Source: Phialocephala subalpina (Eukaryota > Ascomycota > Leotiomycetes > Helotiales > Mollisiaceae). From it: a stretch of 64,000 nucleotides of DNA. A program made the position numbers and the translations under genes. Shown here piece after piece: positions 1 to 11,916 of the stretch. The stretch spans positions 506,580 through 570,579 of the forward strand of contig FJOG01000034.1 of NCBI GenBank assembly GCA_900073065.1. Direction: 5' to 3'. Numbering within the stretch: position 1 is the first letter of the stretch; each line of letters begins with the position of its first letter. Under the pieces are notes generated by a model. The model made no database searches, was not told where the DNA came from, and was given only the letters and a program-made list of their open reading frames with translations.

Positions 1-1806
1 GCGCCAAACTCCTAGCTCTTCCTCTTCTCTCTCGAATCATAGCTAAGGCTTCCTCTCTCGACATTGTAGGACTAAGCGCTGGGTCTAGAGCTGCGGGTAA
101 CAAGGTGGGAGGAGTAAGGTCTGGAGGATTGGCGAGCGGGATGCGGGTTGTTGTGCTGACGGTGTGGAAGGTTGGGATCATGGTTGCTTTGACTGGAGCG
201 GGAGAGTCGTCTTGTTGGCGAGCGACGATTACGGTGTCATTGTCGCTGTCTTGGGTGTGGTGTGACTCGGCGCGGGATTGGCTTCGAGATTCTGCTCTTG
301 ATTGGGTTCGTGATTCGGTCCTTGCTGGGCTGGAGGGGTCGTCGAGAAGGGAGAGGAGGGAGGTGTTGGCGTCTGTGATCATGGCTGCTGCGGGTGGTTC
401 GCAGGATGGTGTGCGTGCGAAGAATCGGACTTCTTCTGATTGCCTCGCAGGTAGTTGTGGTAAAGGACCAGACTTCTTGGCAGGAGAAATCCATGGTGAT
501 TCCTCTAGTGGAGGAGAGACTGTGCGGAAGACGCCTTCCTCTGGGATGAAGATAGTACTTCTGGAGCGGACCTTTGGCTCCTCGGGTTTAGCCTGCTGCT
601 CAACAATAGAAGCCAGCTCTCGCACAGCTCTCGAAGCACAGCAATTCAATCTGCACTCCATCTCCAAGAACTCAACACGATCGTGGGCCCGATTGGCTCT
701 TTGCTGTTCCCACTCCAGCATCAGCCGCAGATCATCTAGTTCCTCCTCACTAGTAGCAGAAGATATAATAGTAACCGGATCCAGCGACTTCCTCGCTTTC
801 TTCGGACTCGAGAACTCGTCGTTCTCTTCCGATCGTGGTAATGGGATTCGTCCTTCTGCCGCAATCCTAGCAATCTCCTCGTTTTTCGCAATGGTCCTCA
901 ATGCATCTCGTTCTTGCTCGACTAGCTTGACTTTCTCTTGCATCTGCGAGAGCTCTTCCTGGACACCGACCAGTTGGTATCTAGCAGCAAAAGCCTCCTG
1001 CTCTCTTTTCAGACTGCGCTCTCTCTCTTGCTCTAGATCCGAGTGTGCAACCTTCAACGAGTTTCGCGCGGACTTCAATTCCTCCTGCAGCTTAACAGTC
1101 ATAGATTGGGTTTTGAAGGCTTCCTTCCTCGCTCTCCGGATTTCCTTCTCCCAGAGGGTTTGTGTATGTGCGTGTGTCTCTTTCGCTCTGCCGTAATTCT
1201 CCTGTAAATAATCATCAGTAAATACTCCCAATGCGCTGGGAACAAAGGACATACCATAACAGTCTCCAACCGTTCCCCCACTCTCCTCTCCCTATCTCTC
1301 CCCTCCTCCAGCTGCCTGCGCAGTTCCCTCGTCTCCTCTCTATACCGTCTCATCTCGCTCTCCGCCTCCTCTCGTCCCAACATCGCGCGCTTGAGCGCTG
1401 CATCGTTTGCTTTTCTCTCAAGTTGCTTCCCTTGAAACGCAAGAGAGTTGAACTGCGCTACTTTCTCATGCACAGAGGACTCGCGGGTGTGGCGACCAGA
1501 TTCCCGGGCAGGAGAATGCGACTCATCGTAGATGCTGGAAGGTCGTTGTTGGTTGACGCGTTCGGGGGAGACTTGGAAGAGGGGCGTTCCTGGCGATGCA
1601 GGGAACTTGAAGGCTGGATCCATCAAAGGATAGCTCTTATGCGTTGATGGTTTCGGTGATGAATTGAAAATGGGTATTTTAGAAGAGCGCAAGTTGATGA
1701 GGCTCTTGGTTGTGCGTGGTTGTGGAGTTCGGTGTTGCGTTTGGTGGTTATCGAGATTCGATTGTTTACTGCCGCCTTGCCGCTTTGGGATTTGCGTGGT
1801 TGCCAT
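1..1806 (-). CDS. Coiled-coil protein, SnaD/Nnf2-like (spindle-pole associated); 3' end outside window
   Basis: Two exons are visible, 1255-1806 and 1-1201, joined by a 53-base GT..AG intron (1202-1254) in phase 0; the reading frame stays open to the left edge, giving about 584 residues. The N-terminal 100 residues are basic and rich in Ser/Pro, with a TPLFQVSPER segment. From about residue 110 a long charged coiled coil begins (VHEKVAQFNSLA, then many E/R/K heptads) and continues across the intron. The last visible residues contain an EEALAMIRERRGRARS box that I associate with Aspergillus SnaD, annotated as a spindle-pole/Nnf2-like protein. That assignment is from memory of the family, so it is moderate. 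The first Met is used; an internal Met at residue 62 (MDPAFKF) is an alternative. Expected role: structural protein at the microtubule-organising centre. Confidence 0.7.
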
Positions 1807-3151
1807 AGCTGCAGAACAAGGACATGGGAGGAATCAAGGTCACGATTTGTGGAGAGCATTGCTTTTTCGTGGAGATGAAGAAATTTTGATGGAAAGTCTT
1901 TTCTGCATTCTTTGTATCTACAGTTCGTGACAATTCGTCACTCATGTTTGGTACCTGGATACTTGTCTAACTGTTCATGCGCCATGCCATAATGCGTTCC
2001 TTCGGTGCATAGGATGCCATTTATCCTCCATGCTGGTCCAGCATACTTCCTCAAGGGATCAGTGACATCGAAAGTTGGCTATCACTGGATTCGAGGCGAT
2101 GCCTTGGGTATATTTCGAAATGGTTTGTAGGTAGTTAGAGATCCATGGTCAGCATCAAGGAACATGATGATGGTATCCGGGTAAAGGGAGCAATTGGAAG
2201 ACGAGATATCGTTAAAGCATGAGACTTTGAGTGATCGAAGAACATAACTATACCTGACCGAATATTCATGTTCTCAACGACATCCATCGCGGTTCATGGA
2301 GTTTGACCCGTTTGTGGAAGTTCTCCACCAGATATCTCGGCTCCTGGAGCACTCGGAGACCATCACCAGAGTGACCCAACAACCCTGGGACATTGAAATC
2401 TTCAAATCTGGCAACTTCAAAAGGACTTCGTACCCTCTGGCATATTCCACTAATTGGCATCCGAAAATATCCCTGACATTGCCGGAACTTCGAGAAGCTT
2501 GACTTCGAAGAGGTCAACGAACTTTCCTTTCATGCGGTGGCAAATATTTTTGACGTGATTGTACCCGAGGCTGAATTATTTGAAATATCGAGAACAACTA
2601 TAAAGCTCCCAATGAAAAGAATAAACAATAAAGGCATTTTTGATCGAGCCCGGAGAGTTCATACTTGAAGGTAAAGATTGATATTGAAGGACAGCAACCG
2701 CCGTTGTCTAGGGCGACTCTGGGTCCAGACAATCCCAGCCCCTTTTCTCGTAAGCGGTAGATAAGAGCAAAATCACCAAATAAAAGGGCAATTGAACAGG
2801 AAAACTTGAAAACAAGACATGACGGTGTAGACTATTCCTGTCTTTCAACGGACCTGCTCCTTTGTACACATGTATCTCCTCCTTTTGAGGATTAAAGAGT
2901 GAAGCCAGATGTTTGTGCGAGAGATAATTTGGTGGTCGGGATAGTTCGGGGAAGACGGTGACGCTAGTCCTAATACTGCCTAGCCTTAGAAGCGGAATCG
3001 TCGAGAGAAAATTGTGGCCGCTTGGATCCAGCTTTCTTTCGCATACAAAAACCTCATCTCGAGCTCCCATCCTCGACATCCATCCTTCATCTTTTTTCCC
3101 CTTCAATACATCTCCCCTCAGTCCTTGATCAGTCGATCACCAGTCGCCAAC
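1807..3151. other. Intergenic region between divergent genes
   Basis: This 1.3-kb stretch separates the coiled-coil gene (minus) from the ADP/ATP carrier gene (plus). I see no supported ORF. The last 100 bases before 3152 are C/T-rich and end in a favourable GCCAAC context before the carrier's ATG, as in a fungal promoter and 5' leader. Confidence 0.6.
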
Positions 3152-4684
3152 ATGAGCAACGAACCTCCCAAGAAGCAGGCCGTCATGGGCGTGTAAGTTT
3201 TATCCCCCTTCAACATGTGCATCTCGTTCCGCGACCGCAACCAACCTTCAACAACGACGCTTTATCATCTCGATCAAGTGTCAATGGAGGTCAATTGGTA
3301 TCAATAAATGGAATGATCAGTCGCTGTTTGTTCTGCGACTGGTCTGCCAGCTTTTTTGATGCTCATTGAGGTTGTGGTCAAAATTTTATTCGTCACCATG
3401 GAGCTTCGGGAACACTAGCTGATCAACTTTTCAACAGTCCTCCTTTCGTTATCGATTTCTTAAGTACGTCTACCTCTACAAACGACCCGATTGAGATCGC
3501 TGTCGATTCCGATGGATGAAGACAGATCGATGGATGATGGACTTGGGTTTCAAGACGAGCCAATGCTGACTCTCGATAATAGTGGGTGGTGTCTCTGCCG
3601 CCGTCTCGAAGACTGCCGCTGCTCCTATTGAGCGTGTCAAACTCTTGATCCAAAATCAGGTTCGTTTTTTCTGTTGTTTACCCTTATCCCTCAAATGTTT
3701 CGTCCGTACCGGGTATCCGCATTGGGATTTGCCGATCTTTCCAGCCATGGATATCTTGCTCTCCCATAGCTTGACCTGATACCTGACTTGGCTCCTACGA
3801 TATCCACTTCTGTTCGATGGCTGCTAACCCATTCCGCAGGATGAGATGCTAAAGTCTGGTCGTCTCGACCGAAAGTACGATGGTATCGTCGAGTGTTTCC
3901 GCAGAACCACTGCCCAAGAGGGTGTCGCTTCTCTATGGAGAGGAAACACTGCCAACGTCATCCGATACTTCCCTACACAAGCCTTGAACTTCGCGTTCCG
4001 TGATACCTACAAGTCCATGTTCAAGTTCAAGAAGGATGAGGGTTACTGGAAGTGGATGGCTGGTAACTTGGCTTCCGGTGGTGTAAGTTCTTCCTATCCT
4101 TCATTCAATCAGCATGAACTAACAATCTGCAGATGGCTGGTGCCACTTCCCTCCTCTTCGTCTACTCCCTCGACTACGCCCGTACCCGTCTCGCCAACGA
4201 CAACAAGAACGCCAAGTCTGGTGGTGACCGTCAATTCAACGGCCTGGTCGATGTCTACAAGAAGACTCTCGCCTCTGATGGTGTCGCTGGTCTCTACCGT
4301 GGTTTCGGTCCTTCCGTCGTCGGCATCATCGTCTACCGTGGTCTGTATTTCGGTTTGTACGACTCGATCAAGCCTGTCCTCCTCGTCGGTCCTCTTGAGG
4401 GTAACTTCCTGGCCTCCTTCCTTCTCGGTTGGTCCGTTACCACTGGTGCTGGTGTTGCTTCTTACCCATTGGACACTATTCGTCGTCGTATGATGATGAC
4501 CTCTGGTGAGGCCGTCAAGTACAAGTCTTCCTTCGATGCCGGTGCCCAGATTATCGCCAAGGAGGGTGTCAAGTCTCTCTTCAAGGGTGCTGGTGCCAAC
4601 ATTCTCCGTGGTGTCGCCGGTGCTGGTGTCTTGTCCATCTACGATCAGATGCAGGTCCTCATGTTTGGCAAAGCCTTCAAGTAA
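3152..4684 (+). CDS. Mitochondrial ADP/ATP carrier
   Basis: Five exons (3152-3192, 3438-3463, 3583-3659, 3840-4082, 4133-4684) give 312 residues, the normal size for this family. The protein exchanges cytosolic ADP for matrix ATP across the inner mitochondrial membrane. It shows three mitochondrial-carrier repeats: a PIERVK signature in repeat 1, SLDYART in repeat 2 and [11 protein letters not shown] in repeat 3. RRRMMM is the diagnostic motif of adenine nucleotide translocases. Splice junctions were chosen because they keep the family sequence continuous; exon 2 is only 26 bases. Codons strongly favour C in the third position, as in a highly expressed gene. Identity is as certain as sequence reading allows; the number of paralogues in the genome is unknown. 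Confidence 0.97.
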
Positions 4685-5399
4685 ATTCGCCAATTGTAGT
4701 ATAGACGTGGGTGAAGGGGTTGATAATGGGCCGGAGGGCGAAAATGGGGTTGAGAGGGTGGTGCGTTGGGCAGGTGGAAGTTGTTACAGACATCCATTGC
4801 TATGGTGTTTAGCAACTTGCGGTGGCGTATGGGTGGGCTTACCCTGGCTACTGCTGTACTTTATTACCAAGGCAATTTCCCTGATGTGTTTCCTTTTACT
4901 TGCTGCGTTCATCTTCGCCGGATCCTTCTTTCTGCAATGGTCTTTCCGCATACATGGTCATAGATTGATGTGGGGAGGTGGTAGTCAAAAATCGAATGGA
5001 AGCATTCACTCTAAATTTGTGCCCTGTGTACGTGACTTTGAACTCCGGCGTGAAAACCTTTTGCTTTGTTCAACTGATTCGCAATTGCTGTATTGATGTG
5101 TCTTGATATCCCCCAAATTCTATACTGATTCGACGTGTTCGAACATACGACATACCAAAGTACCAGAAACTCGGGGACATTCATCATCATCAGAACTCAA
5201 GACCGAGGAGGTCAAGGAACTCAAGCAAAAGAGATCCTGAAGATTCTATCAGATGGTACTCTGAGATTGTTTCTATCCTGAACCTCAAAGCCAGGACAAT
5301 ATACACGTACTCTATTTGTTAGGAGGGTGGTCTTCAAGTCTGGTTAGGGTTGAGTTGAGAATGTTGTGTATAGTAGAAGTAATAAACACTAACTACTTT
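4685..5399. other. Carrier 3' flank, no gene seen
   Basis: This is the downstream flank of the ADP/ATP carrier gene. Open frames here are fragmentary and have no recognisable product. A 3' UTR is expected at the left end. Confidence 0.5.
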
Positions 5400-5449
5400 A
5401 GAACTTTGATATCAAATCTCGACACCTCATGAGAAGTACTAAATGTGGG

Positions 5450-6330
5450 ATGTTGCCGCATTGCTAGAATTTTGATATTTCGATGTATGCTTGTCATTCG
5501 AGAAGAACTTGTCAAAATCGTAACCTCCGATTTCTGAGCAGCTCGTTGCGATGTGCAACAAAATTTTGTTTGAATATTCCAGGTGAGAAGGGTCATTCTC
5601 CTATGAATTGGTGGTGGATTGATATTGATAAAGCATGGGATTGTTGCACTGTTGTGATTCTGAGATTTTAAGGTATGCTTGACATTTCTCAAAATCTTCA
5701 GAGCGTAAAAATCGCAGACTACGATTATGAAAATGCGATGTGCAACAAAACTGCAATGAATGTCCCAGATAAGGAGGGACATTATCCTGTTAAACTGGTG
5801 GGAATTTATCTGATGGTTGGGGGATTGCTGCATTGCTCGCCTTTCGGGATGTTCGAGATATGCTTTACTTTCAAGAAAACCCTATCAGACTCTAGATGCG
5901 CCCGTTCGACGAGCCTTGGGTGCGATGTGCAACAAAACCTTTGAAGTTCTATTAGAGGAAGGACATTCCAACTGTTTATTAAGGAGGCTCATTTTGGTTG
6001 AGGTGTGAGATGCAGTGCATTGCCAAACATTCGAGATTTTGAGGTATATCTGACATCTTACAAAACCCTTAGACTTCCACTATGCGGTCAAGTCCCTGTC
6101 TTTTCCTTGCGATGTGCAACAAACCTTTTGAATCACCTAGTAAGAGAGGGACATTTTGCTCATTCTGTGAAAGTGAAGGTGAGGAGGTAAGTACATCCCG
6201 TTTTGTAACGAAGACGACCTTATCTAAATTTGGAGTCTCCAATCCTCTCGAATCGCAAATCTTAAGCTGCGATTCGCGATTCGAACTGCGACGTGCAACA
6301 AAAAAACGCGCATTGTCCAACTTAGGGAGG
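5450..6330. repeat. Diverged tandem repeat, period about 187 bp
   Basis: The motif GCGATGTGCAACAAA recurs at 5548, 5735, 5922 and 6109, exactly 187 bases apart, and in altered form (GCGACGTGCAACAAA) at 6288, 179 bases on. About 40 bases after each copy lies a second conserved block around GGACATT. Upstream blocks resembling GAGATTTTGAGGTATGCTTGACATT also recur. The units between these blocks are well diverged. No reading frame is conserved across units, so this looks like a small satellite array rather than a coding repeat. Outer limits are approximate. Confidence 0.75.
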
Positions 6331-6643
6331 GATATTGGTATAGCTACGTCATATCTGTGACCCTTGGGGTGAGAGTAATGGTGTGCTGACAGTATGGAAG
6401 AGAAAAGACCGAGGCCGAGCAACGAGGTGTTGAGCATATACATTCCCAACCCGATATCCTAGCCAAAATTTGCAAAGGATCAATAAAAGTATGAACAAAA
6501 ATCGAATACATGCAAATCCATCGACCTTTCATCCTCTCGAGCAGTCATACAACTGTTTCCTCTCCGAGATAATCCTCGTCATATTCATCGCTGTCCATTT
6601 CGCCCCTTTCATACCCCTGGTTGCCTCTTGTTACTGACTCCAC
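6331..6643. other. Intergenic, no gene seen
   Basis: This short spacer lies between the 187-bp repeat array and the 3' end of the small secreted protein gene. I see no supported feature. Confidence 0.4.
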
Positions 6644-7215
6644 CTACACGGCCGTCAAAGTAGCAGCAGGAGGCAAGAAAGTAATCCTCGACGTCGCACT
6701 CTCTGTGAGCGTTGCCGTTGTCAAACCGATTCCTCCATCACCTGGGATGCAGACAGTGTCAACTTGTGAGTATGGGATATAGCCGACGCAGCGTTTGTAG
6801 GACGATGCTAGGTGATCTGGGAATACGCACTATAGGGAGTTATTAGCTGGGTTTGAGACATGTAGACATAAATATGGCCAGTCTGAGAATTTGAAAGTAA
6901 AGCTCCGCTGCTCGGGTGTGATAGTATGAGATGAAAAGAGACGAAAGAGGATTCGACCAAAATGATCCACGTAGGTAGGAACATTATAGGAATAGAGAAT
7001 GTGATATCTGACACCTTAGGAGAAATGAAGGCAGGAAGAGAAAAACGTACAATAGCTTGAACGTCATAGAATTGGTACCATGTTCCGGCGTTGTTAAAAC
7101 AGCATCCTTTCGCGAATGTGACTTGTGAAGATGGACCGCCTGCTACGCAGGCTTCTGCCGAGACGAGAGGTAGGAGGAGAGAGGTCAGGGCGAGTATGGT
7201 ATTGAGGAACTGCAT
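6644..7215 (-). CDS. Small secreted cysteine-rich protein (candidate effector)
   Basis: Exon 1 (7051-7215) encodes a clear signal peptide (MQFLNTILALTSLLLPLVSA) followed by a short mature start. A 221-base intron (6830-7050) has a GTACGT donor, a CTAAT branch site about 10 bases from the end and a TAG acceptor. Exon 2 (6644-6829) then continues in frame to a TAG stop. The predicted protein is 116 residues with six cysteines after the signal peptide at about positions 23, 38, 39, 56, 69 and 82, including one adjacent pair. Size, secretion signal and an even number of cysteines are typical of fungal secreted effectors or small surface proteins. I do not recognise a named family. The intron is longer than others here, so an extra small exon is possible. 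Confidence 0.6.
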
Positions 7216-9544
7216 TTTGTTGACTGATTCGTGGGCGAATTTGGAAGTGGCTGATTGATAAAATTTTGACAACTGGAGACTTTGGCAATACACCCGTAGA
7301 TAGGAGATTGTGAATTTGAAGATCTCACGTCAACTAACTTCTCTTCTTATAATAATTCCTACCGAACCGCCTCAAGTGGCCAGATGTCTCCATCGCCTGG
7401 ATATATCCAAACTTCATTTTGGAACAGGTCACTCAACCCTCTTTTCGCCTCCTTCTCCAGCTGCTGCAAGCAAGATAGGGCCGAGATCACCTCTCCAGAC
7501 CCTCCCCGCTTTCTTTCCACTGCAAGAGCCCAGCTAGTTCACTACCAGCAGACGAAAATAGCATCACGATCCTTTCGACTCAGGAACCAGACGAATGAAC
7601 AAGCACCAACTCCCTGCACTTGCCTCCCTCTACTGCAACTCTCTCCAGCAAGACCGACCAACATGCTCCAGATCATCATGATCTGATGTGACATTGTAAC
7701 TAACGACGTCCAGAAACAAGGTACTTCGGAGACACTGTCCCCGCCATCCGAGACCCAAGCTTCTCCATTCGATAAGCATAAATGAAGCTTAAACAGGATA
7801 ATAAACAGCTTTGCGAGAACACCAGATTGTTCAAATTAAAACCATCAGCCTGTGATATGAAAGACAGAAGGAAACGAGCAGAGAGGATGAGCAATATATA
7901 TCGGCTATTGCCTTTCAGCCGAATATCTCGATTCGGCATCTTCGCCTCCTTGAGGGGAAAACCCAACCAACACAGAAATTCTAGATCTAAAATCCATCTA
8001 TTCATAGAATGGCAAAGAAATGAAATATGGAGGGACTCATCTGATGAATATATAGTGCAGTAGCGTTTCTTTGAGCAAGTATCGAAGATCGGGTGACAGC
8101 CAAAATCTGGGGGAGAGAATTTGAGGACTTTGATGGCGACGAACGCTGACATGGGATGACAGAACAAGGGCGACGACTAGATAACTTTATTCGCACCACC
8201 GTGGTCGATTCTTTCCCCGTTTGACTGCGGGTTTGAAGCCAAGCTTTCTCGTACATCATCGCCTGTGGATTTGAGGAGACTTCCGTTTGTTCTGAAGATC
8301 TATCAGGAGATCTTTCAGGGAATGAATGGATAGTGCGACCTGTTTCCCCCTTTTGATACTCCTTGCCGACACCAAGTGACTGCCAAATGTTTCCTGGGAG
8401 TCTGGACAATGCTGGATCTGCTGAATCGCTGACATGCCGTTGCATATGCCATCCAATGATTAAAGATTAGATTCATCTCCGTTTCCAATCTCTACCAGAT
8501 CTCGCACATCTCAGACCCCCTAATAAGCCTAAGCCTTCGGGTCGTCTAACCCTATTCTAAAATTGACCCACTGCACAGCAAACTCTAAACAATCCTCAAC
8601 TCCACCATCAACCCTCCTCACAAATGGCATCACTAGAATGTCACGACGGAGACTTCTCGAAACGTCTTATCTGAACCTTGAATTTGTACAGGTGCTGTCA
8701 ACCGCTGTCATCGGATGGTTGGTGAGGTCAAGTCACGGGGAAAGACCCTGGCTGTTGAAACTCGCGACGTTTTGGGCACGTCGCGACTGAGACGCTTCCG
8801 TGCTTCATCGCCCTCGCTTGGCCGCATACAGGACATTCCGGTCGAGCACCATGTTCGGAAGCACGGGCGAGAAGAGATTTGAATTGGTGAGAATGGAGCG
8901 TTGAGATTGAGATGATCGAGTGCTGCGAGTATATTCAGTTGATTTTTAGAAGCTGGTGGTGGGAATGCGCAATATCAAGTGAGGCGCATCGAGAAGTGTG
9001 AGACACGCGAGTTCTCCGTATAGCTTCATGTTTTTCTGCGGCGTTTAAAGCTTGCCAAGAAATGGTTCAACTCATGATATTCCTTGCCAGCCTGCCATCC
9101 AAAGTCCAAGTCTAAGCGCTCCAACGCCTCCAAGCCGCTCCTCGTTTGAGCCATGTCCAAACACGTTTCGCTGTCCAGCCACTTGCCCTTGATTTCAAGC
9201 ATCACATTCAAATCTCGTCACTCCCTGGCCCCGGATCAGGTATGGAACGGCGTTAGTGCAGGCCGAAGCCAGGAGTAGGGAGATCATTCACGCAGGCTGG
9301 AGGACCTTATTTATGCCTTGCTGTGTCCCCATCTGATTTGACTCTTGGCTTTCTTCATCATCACTCTACTTTATCGATCTTGTTTCTTCTTCACTTCCAT
9401 CTCTTCTGTATTACCTTCATTCTCTCACTTTCTCTATACCTTAATTGTCGGCCAGTACGACACAGCGCTAGACGCATTACTTTCTATACCATCAACACTG
9501 TCGTTAAAAGAACTGGTTCTTGATCCTTTACACAAATCGTCAAT
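7216..9544. other. 2.3-kb intergenic region
   Basis: Several open frames of 60-155 codons occur on both strands, but none has recognisable sequence, a plausible splice structure or coding-like composition. A short inverted pair (CCGTGCTTC near 8800 and its complement near 8855) is visible. The final 200 bases before 9545 are pyrimidine-rich, as expected for the promoter of the next gene. Confidence 0.5.
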
Positions 9545-10260
9545 ATGCAATTCACTACTTTCGCCCTTTCAGCCATGAGCTTGAGCTCTGCTCTCGGTGC
9601 GTCCCTCTCCCTCCTTCTACCGTCCCATCATTATACATACTAACGACTTCAACAGCCGCATCAGTCACCGTCCACGTCGTCCAAGTCGGCGCCGCCAACG
9701 GAACCCTCGCCTACTTCCCCAACAACATCAAAGCCGCCGTCGGCGACATGGTCCAATTCCAATTCGCACCCGTCAACCACACCGTAACCCAATCCACCTT
9801 CGACGCACCCTGCCAACCCATCGCCATGAACTCCAACGTCACCGGTATCTATTCTGGCTTCATGCCCGTGTCTGCCTCAGCCACCACCACACCCACCTAC
9901 ACCGTTTTGATCAACAGCACGACGCCCATGTGGTTGTATTGTTCTCAGGGAAAGCATTGCCAGAATGGCATGACGATGGTTATTAACGAGAATACGGCGG
10001 CGAATGCGTCGAGGAGTTTGAGTGCGTTCCAGAGTTTGGCTGCTAAGGCGACGGTCAACCTTCCAGGTACCGCCACATCTGCTGGTACCTCTGGTAGCAC
10101 CACCACAAACAGTACCAGCAGCAGCAACTCGGGTGAGAGCGGAACGTCTACCTCTACCTCGTCTGGAACCAAGAGCACCTCCTCGAGCGCTGCTGGATCT
10201 CTCAAGGCCGCCGGTGGAATGTCCGGTCTTTTGGCTGTTGGTGTTGCTCTCCTTTTGTAG
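9545..10260 (+). CDS. Secreted, Ser/Thr-rich cupredoxin-like protein, probably GPI-anchored
   Basis: Exons 9545-9596 and 9656-10260 give 218 residues. A signal peptide covers about residues 1-18. A cupredoxin domain follows (about 19-135) with a full set of type-1 copper ligands: His59 in NHTV, Cys113 in LYCSQ, His118 in GKHC and Met123 in NGM. Residues 150-195 are a Ser/Thr/Gly-rich stalk, probably O-glycosylated. The C-terminus is a short hydrophobic tail after a small-residue segment, as in GPI attachment signals. The architecture matches fungal extracellular serine-rich cupredoxins found at the cell wall. The copper site is seen directly; the biological role is not known. Confidence 0.9.
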
Positions 10261-10995
10261 ATGGATCAATGAACGATGTTGGTCTGTTTCTCGGAGAGGA
10301 CTTCCTCGTGGCTGGGAGATTGGTGGCAGGAGTTGTAGGAAAATAGTACAGTGTATGGGAAATCTAGACGCTGGAAATTCAAGGGGACGGAAATGGGAGG
10401 GAAATCTTGGGTTCATATACATACGTATGAGTGTAATTTGAGGGGAAAAGAACGCGATTCTTGACGACGCGGTTACGATTGGTTTTGGATGATCAATAGA
10501 TGATATTGCATATTACTTTCACTCTCTTCTCCCCGTTTGCTATGTGAATTGTTGACTTGAAACTGTACTGGGGATGAGGGAACATTGTCTCTGAACAGTA
10601 GAATGGACGACATTGTTCAAGGACCTTGTGATGAATCCCATCAGCATATGCAAGCTACCAGAAGGTCCTTGGAATGCTAGTTCCGGGCCTAGTCTGGCAA
10701 GATAGTGGTCTACAGACAAATCGAAGTTCGGATGACAGACATGCTAATCATGAGGGGGTTTGAGAGATATTGAGAATAGTTCGTCCTATTCGTTCCTTGT
10801 GATAGTCCTATCCTATATATACAACTTGCCTCCCCCAATTCTAACCTATGTGCAGTACAGCATCCCATCGCGCCGCTTATGTTGTCCCAAGAATACACTT
10901 TTCATTCCACCGTATCGTACTGCATGTCGAGTCATCCCGTCCGTTCTTCAAGTAATACCTCTCGACATCTTATATCATCGATTCCCTGACTTCCT
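10261..10995. other. Intergenic between convergent genes
   Basis: This region lies between the 3' ends of the cupredoxin gene and the MAPR/cytochrome b5 gene. No gene is supported; both 3' UTRs are expected here. Confidence 0.5.
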
Positions 10996-11916
10996 CTACT
11001 TCCCCTCAGGCCTAGCTCTAGCTGTCGGCCTTCTCTCCACAGCTCCCTTACACAAAGTAGGAGCAGGACCCTTCGTCTCCCACCCCTTCTCTCTCTTCAC
11101 GTACCCAATCTTCGGATACTTCGGGCTACCAGCAAAGAAATCAACCCAGTGCCTCAATGCCTTGTCCACTTCCTTCTTCGCATTTCGTCGTTCTTGCTCT
11201 TTGAGTGCCTTGAGTTGGCCTTTTGTGTATAACGCTGTAAACCATAAATTAGCCTCCAATCTGCTAAATGCTCATGTCCTTCAGAAAAGTAGCAGACTTA
11301 CCATCAACCTCAGGATTATCCAACGGGATAAAGATTTCTTCTACTCCACGCATATCCGGATTCCCATCCTCAGTAAAGCAACTCGTAACAAATGCCCGAC
11401 TTGCGTCTCTGCCAGAGAAGAAGTGATAGGAACCGCCTGGTCCGTAGTGTCTGCGGCCGTTGGAAACGTCGTAAATTGTGCCGTTTATAGCGAGGAGGAT
11501 GGGTTTCTCGGGGTCGGTGCCGTCGTATGCTGCTAGGTCTGCGTCTGTGTATTGTTGTGGTCCGTTCTGTATTTCAACTCCTTTAGCAATCGTTGTAGAG
11601 ATCTACCAGCGGCAGATGTGACTGGAAGAAGGAGAAGACTCACAATCCAAGCCTTAATCATATCCGGCTTCGTCCAGTTCGGTCTTGCTACCCCCCAAAC
11701 AAAACTCTCCCTCGTAACCAAATAACTTAACGCGCTACTTGCCAACACCAAAAACACAATCGTCCTCGCTACATCCAGTAAGACATTTCCTCCTGCATCT
11801 TCTTTCTTTACTCTCTCCTTCAGCGTTGTGCCGTCTGTGGGAGCTGTTGCTTTGCGTTGGCGGAGGTCGTTGGCCATGTTGTTTTTGGAGGCTTGGGCGT
11901 ATTGGTATGATGACAT
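10996..11916 (-). CDS. Membrane cytochrome b5-like heme-binding protein (MAPR/PGRMC family)
   Basis: Exons 11644-11916, 11302-11566 and 10996-11234 join in frame to 258 residues. An N-terminal transmembrane segment lies at about residues 45-65 (LLDVARTIVFLVLASSALSY). A MAPR-type cytochrome b5 domain follows at about 95-185, with the typical ILLAINGTIYDVS and YGPGGSYHFFSGRDASRAF blocks; this subgroup binds heme through Tyr rather than His. The C-terminal third is a charged helix and a basic tail. The family (Dap1, PGRMC1) delivers heme or supports cytochrome P450 enzymes of sterol synthesis at the ER. This member is longer than Dap1 and may be a separate fungal branch. Confidence 0.88.

Noticed and set aside
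105..1196. Long plus-strand frame of 363 codons at the left edge
   Set aside because: It lies opposite the spliced coiled-coil gene, whose minus-strand sequence is clearly the coding one; the plus-strand translation is Ser/Arg-rich shadow sequence.
8002..8445. 147-codon minus-strand frame in the 7.2-9.5 kb gap
   Set aside because: No recognisable sequence, no signal or domain, and composition like the surrounding non-coding DNA.
8800..8870. Nine-base inverted pair as a terminator or small RNA hairpin
   Set aside because: Too short and with a loop of about 45 bases; no other support.
10022..10441. Frames overlapping the cupredoxin gene on both strands
   Set aside because: Shadow frames of the Ser/Thr-rich stalk; the signal peptide, copper ligands and splice signals support only the annotated frame.
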